64,000 nucleotides of DNA, from contig NZ_JAEPES010000002.1 of assembly GCF_016634425.1 (NCBI RefSeq), forward strand, positions 62,001 to 126,000, given 5' to 3'. Shown one piece after another: positions 62,789-64,000 of this stretch; within the stretch, counting starts at the first letter, position 1, and each line of letters begins with the position of its first letter. Below the pieces are notes generated by a model, which was not told the origin of the DNA, did not search any database, and worked only from the letters and a program-made list of their open reading frames with translations. The translations under genes and the position numbers were made by a program. This DNA comes from Lacisediminihabitans changchengi (lineage in GTDB: Bacteria > Actinomycetota > Actinomycetes > Actinomycetales > Microbacteriaceae).

Positions 62789-64000
62789 CTAACGATTCGG
62801 CCAGCACAGACATCCTTGTGGCGCTGCTGGCGGCCTGCCGGGCAAACGGAGGCTCACCCGCGCTCACCCGCGGCCGCGTCACCCTCAGCTACACCGAGCT
62901 GCTCCAGAGGGTGTCCTCGACCGCGGCCGGCCTCACCTCGATGGGCTTCTTCCCCGGCGACCGAGTGCTGTTCTCGGTGCGCCCCGGCATCGACGGCATC
63001 GTGCTCGCCCTCGGCATCATCGGCGCCGGGGGCACGGTCGTCTTCGCCGATCCCGGCGCGGGGGAGGCCATGTTCCGGGCCAGGGCGGCATTGGCCGCGC
63101 CGGGCTGGGTGGCCGCAGAGTCGCTGCTGTATTTCGCCTCCTCGCGTCCGCTGCGCGGGATCGCGCGGCGGCGGGGGATCGAGCTGCCGGGCTATTCGTC
63201 CGTGGTGCCGGAGGCCCGACACCTGTATGCCGGGCGACGGCTGCCCGGCGTCCCGCGCACGGCCACGAGCATCCGAGATCTGGTGGATGCGCCAGAGGCT
63301 CCGCTCGAGCCGCGCGTGCGCGCCGACCACGAGGCGCTCATCATCTTCACCAGCGGCACCACCGCCGACCCGAAGGCGGTGGTGCACTCCCGCGCCTCGC
63401 TCGGAACCGGGCTCGCCGGTTTCGCGGAACGAACCGGGCTCGCCCCCGGCGACCGGGTGCTCACCGACCAGCTGATGATCGGCATCCCGGCGCTTATCGC
63501 GGGGGCGCACTGGACGCTGCCGTCGCCCGGCATCGACCCGGGTGCGAAGCCATCGAACTATCTGACGGCGCTGCCTGCGACCGATGTGCTGTTCATGGTG
63601 CCCGCCGGGCTCGACGCGCTGTTGCGGTTGCTCGATGCCGATCCGTCGAGGGCGCCACGGCTGGCTACTCTGCTGATCGGCGGGGCGCCGGTGCTGCGTC
63701 CCCTGCTCGAGCGGGCGCGGGCGCGCTTCCCGCAAGCGCGCATTCTCGCGATCTACGGGATGACCGAGATCCTGCCGGTCGCCATCGCCGAGGCTTCGGA
63801 GAAGCTCGCCTTCACGGGCTCTGGCGACTTCGTGGGCGAACTGGTCCCGGCCGTCGAGGCGACGATCGTGGAGGGCGAACTCGTGCTCGCCGGCCGGGGG
63901 CTCGCGCTCGGCTACCTGGGGCACGGACCACTCACTTATCTCGGCACCGGCGATCTCGCCCGGCTCGACGGAGATCGTCTGGTGCTGATCGGGCGCGCGA
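62785..64000 (+). CDS. AMP-dependent synthetase/ligase (3' end outside window)
   Basis: The first 405 codons of an ANL-superfamily adenylating enzyme. IIFTSGTTADPKAVVHS is the phosphate-binding loop with Ala in place of the usual Gly after the Lys, ILAIYGMTEILPVA the adenylate motif, and YLGTGDLARLDGDRLVLIGR the hinge region; the catalytic C-terminal Lys lies beyond the window. It could activate a fatty or aromatic acid for the KAS III-like enzyme, or act as a lactone-forming ligase as in OleC, but neither is decided. GTG 62785 overlaps the P450 stop. Confidence 0.88.
   Translation, partial: MTNDSASTDILVALLAACRANGGSPALTRGRVTLSYTELLQRVSSTAAGLTSMGFFPGDRVLFSVRPGIDGIVLALGIIGAGGTVVFADPGAGEAMFRARAALAAPGWVAAESLLYFASSRPLRGIARRRGIELPGYSSVVPEARHLYAGRRLPGVPRTATSIRDLVDAPEAPLEPRVRADHEALIIFTSGTTADPKAVVHSRASLGTGLAGFAERTGLAPGDRVLTDQLMIGIPALIAGAHWTLPSPGIDPGAKPSNYLTALPATDVLFMVPAGLDALLRLLDADPSRAPRLATLLIGGAPVLRPLLERARARFPQARILAIYGMTEILPVAIAEASEKLAFTGSGDFVGELVPAVEATIVEGELVLAGRGLALGYLGHGPLTYLGTGDLARLDGDRLVLIGRA

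Noticed and set aside
59875..64000. OleABCD long-chain olefin cluster
   Set aside because: The KAS III-like enzyme and AMP ligase could be OleA and OleC, but no OleB hydrolase or OleD reductase is adjacent and a GT2 and P450 intervene. Left unassigned.

Overview
The window is high-GC DNA with almost no strand-long gaps and looks like the chromosome of an actinobacterium of the order Micrococcales, most likely family Microbacteriaceae. This is inferred from protein character, from the gene neighbourhoods (5-FCL/galU divergence, metG-tatD-rsmA-ispE order) and from many genes whose -10 hexamer (TANNNT) lies exactly 6-7 bases upstream of the ATG/GTG, which implies leaderless mRNAs. No species can be named from the sequence alone. 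There is no prophage, integrase, transposase, plasmid or CRISPR signal; the accessory content is a pair of palindrome-flanked nuclease-like genes, many hairpin repeats, and part of a biosynthetic operon at the right edge.

Layout. 0-13 kb: 5-FCL (partial), galU, a GNAT enzyme, a membrane protein, tRNA-Ala(CGC), a secreted protein, a 1331-aa Pls/PosA-type non-ribosomal peptide synthetase with a lysine-like specificity code followed directly by an M1 aminopeptidase, lgt, a MarR regulator and a DUF4349 lipoprotein. 13-17 kb: small stress-like protein, flavin reductase, MFS exporter, LCP cell-wall ligase. 17-21 kb: ribonucleotide reductase, with two NrdR boxes and DnaA-box-like sites upstream, an intrinsic terminator in the leader, a NrdA without the C-terminal redox cysteines, a separate 33-codon gene ending in CDSC, and an R2 subunit with the residue pattern of class Ic (Mn/Fe) enzymes. 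21-29 kb: aldo/keto reductase, GNAT, DinB, acyl-CoA ligase and an HrpA helicase carrying a repeat-derived insertion. 29-33 kb: prpD-prpB-prpC methylcitrate operon. 33-48 kb: reductase, thioredoxin-domain protein, PMT mannosyltransferase, rsmI, nuclease-like cassette A, metG-tatD-rsmA, ispE, two membrane glycosyltransferases and a lipoprotein paralogue of the secreted protein at 3.4 kb. 48-56 kb: two membrane-anchored molybdopterin oxidoreductases flanking a GT2/DUF2064/methyltransferase operon, an epimerase and MTA phosphorylase. 56-59 kb: nuclease-like cassette B, an ABC-F protein and an NmrA-like oxidoreductase. 59.9-64 kb: four tightly coupled genes (ketoacyl synthase III, glycosyltransferase, cytochrome P450, AMP ligase) of an unidentified pathway that runs off the window.

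The three most interesting items are: (i) the apparently detached redox tail of ribonucleotide reductase next to a class Ic-type R2; (ii) two paralogous DUF559/VSR-type genes each bracketed by its own matching pair of long palindromes, suggesting one-gene mobile cassettes; (iii) the Pls-type synthetase with a lysine-like pocket beside a peptidase. All coordinates and motifs were read by eye; no database search was run.
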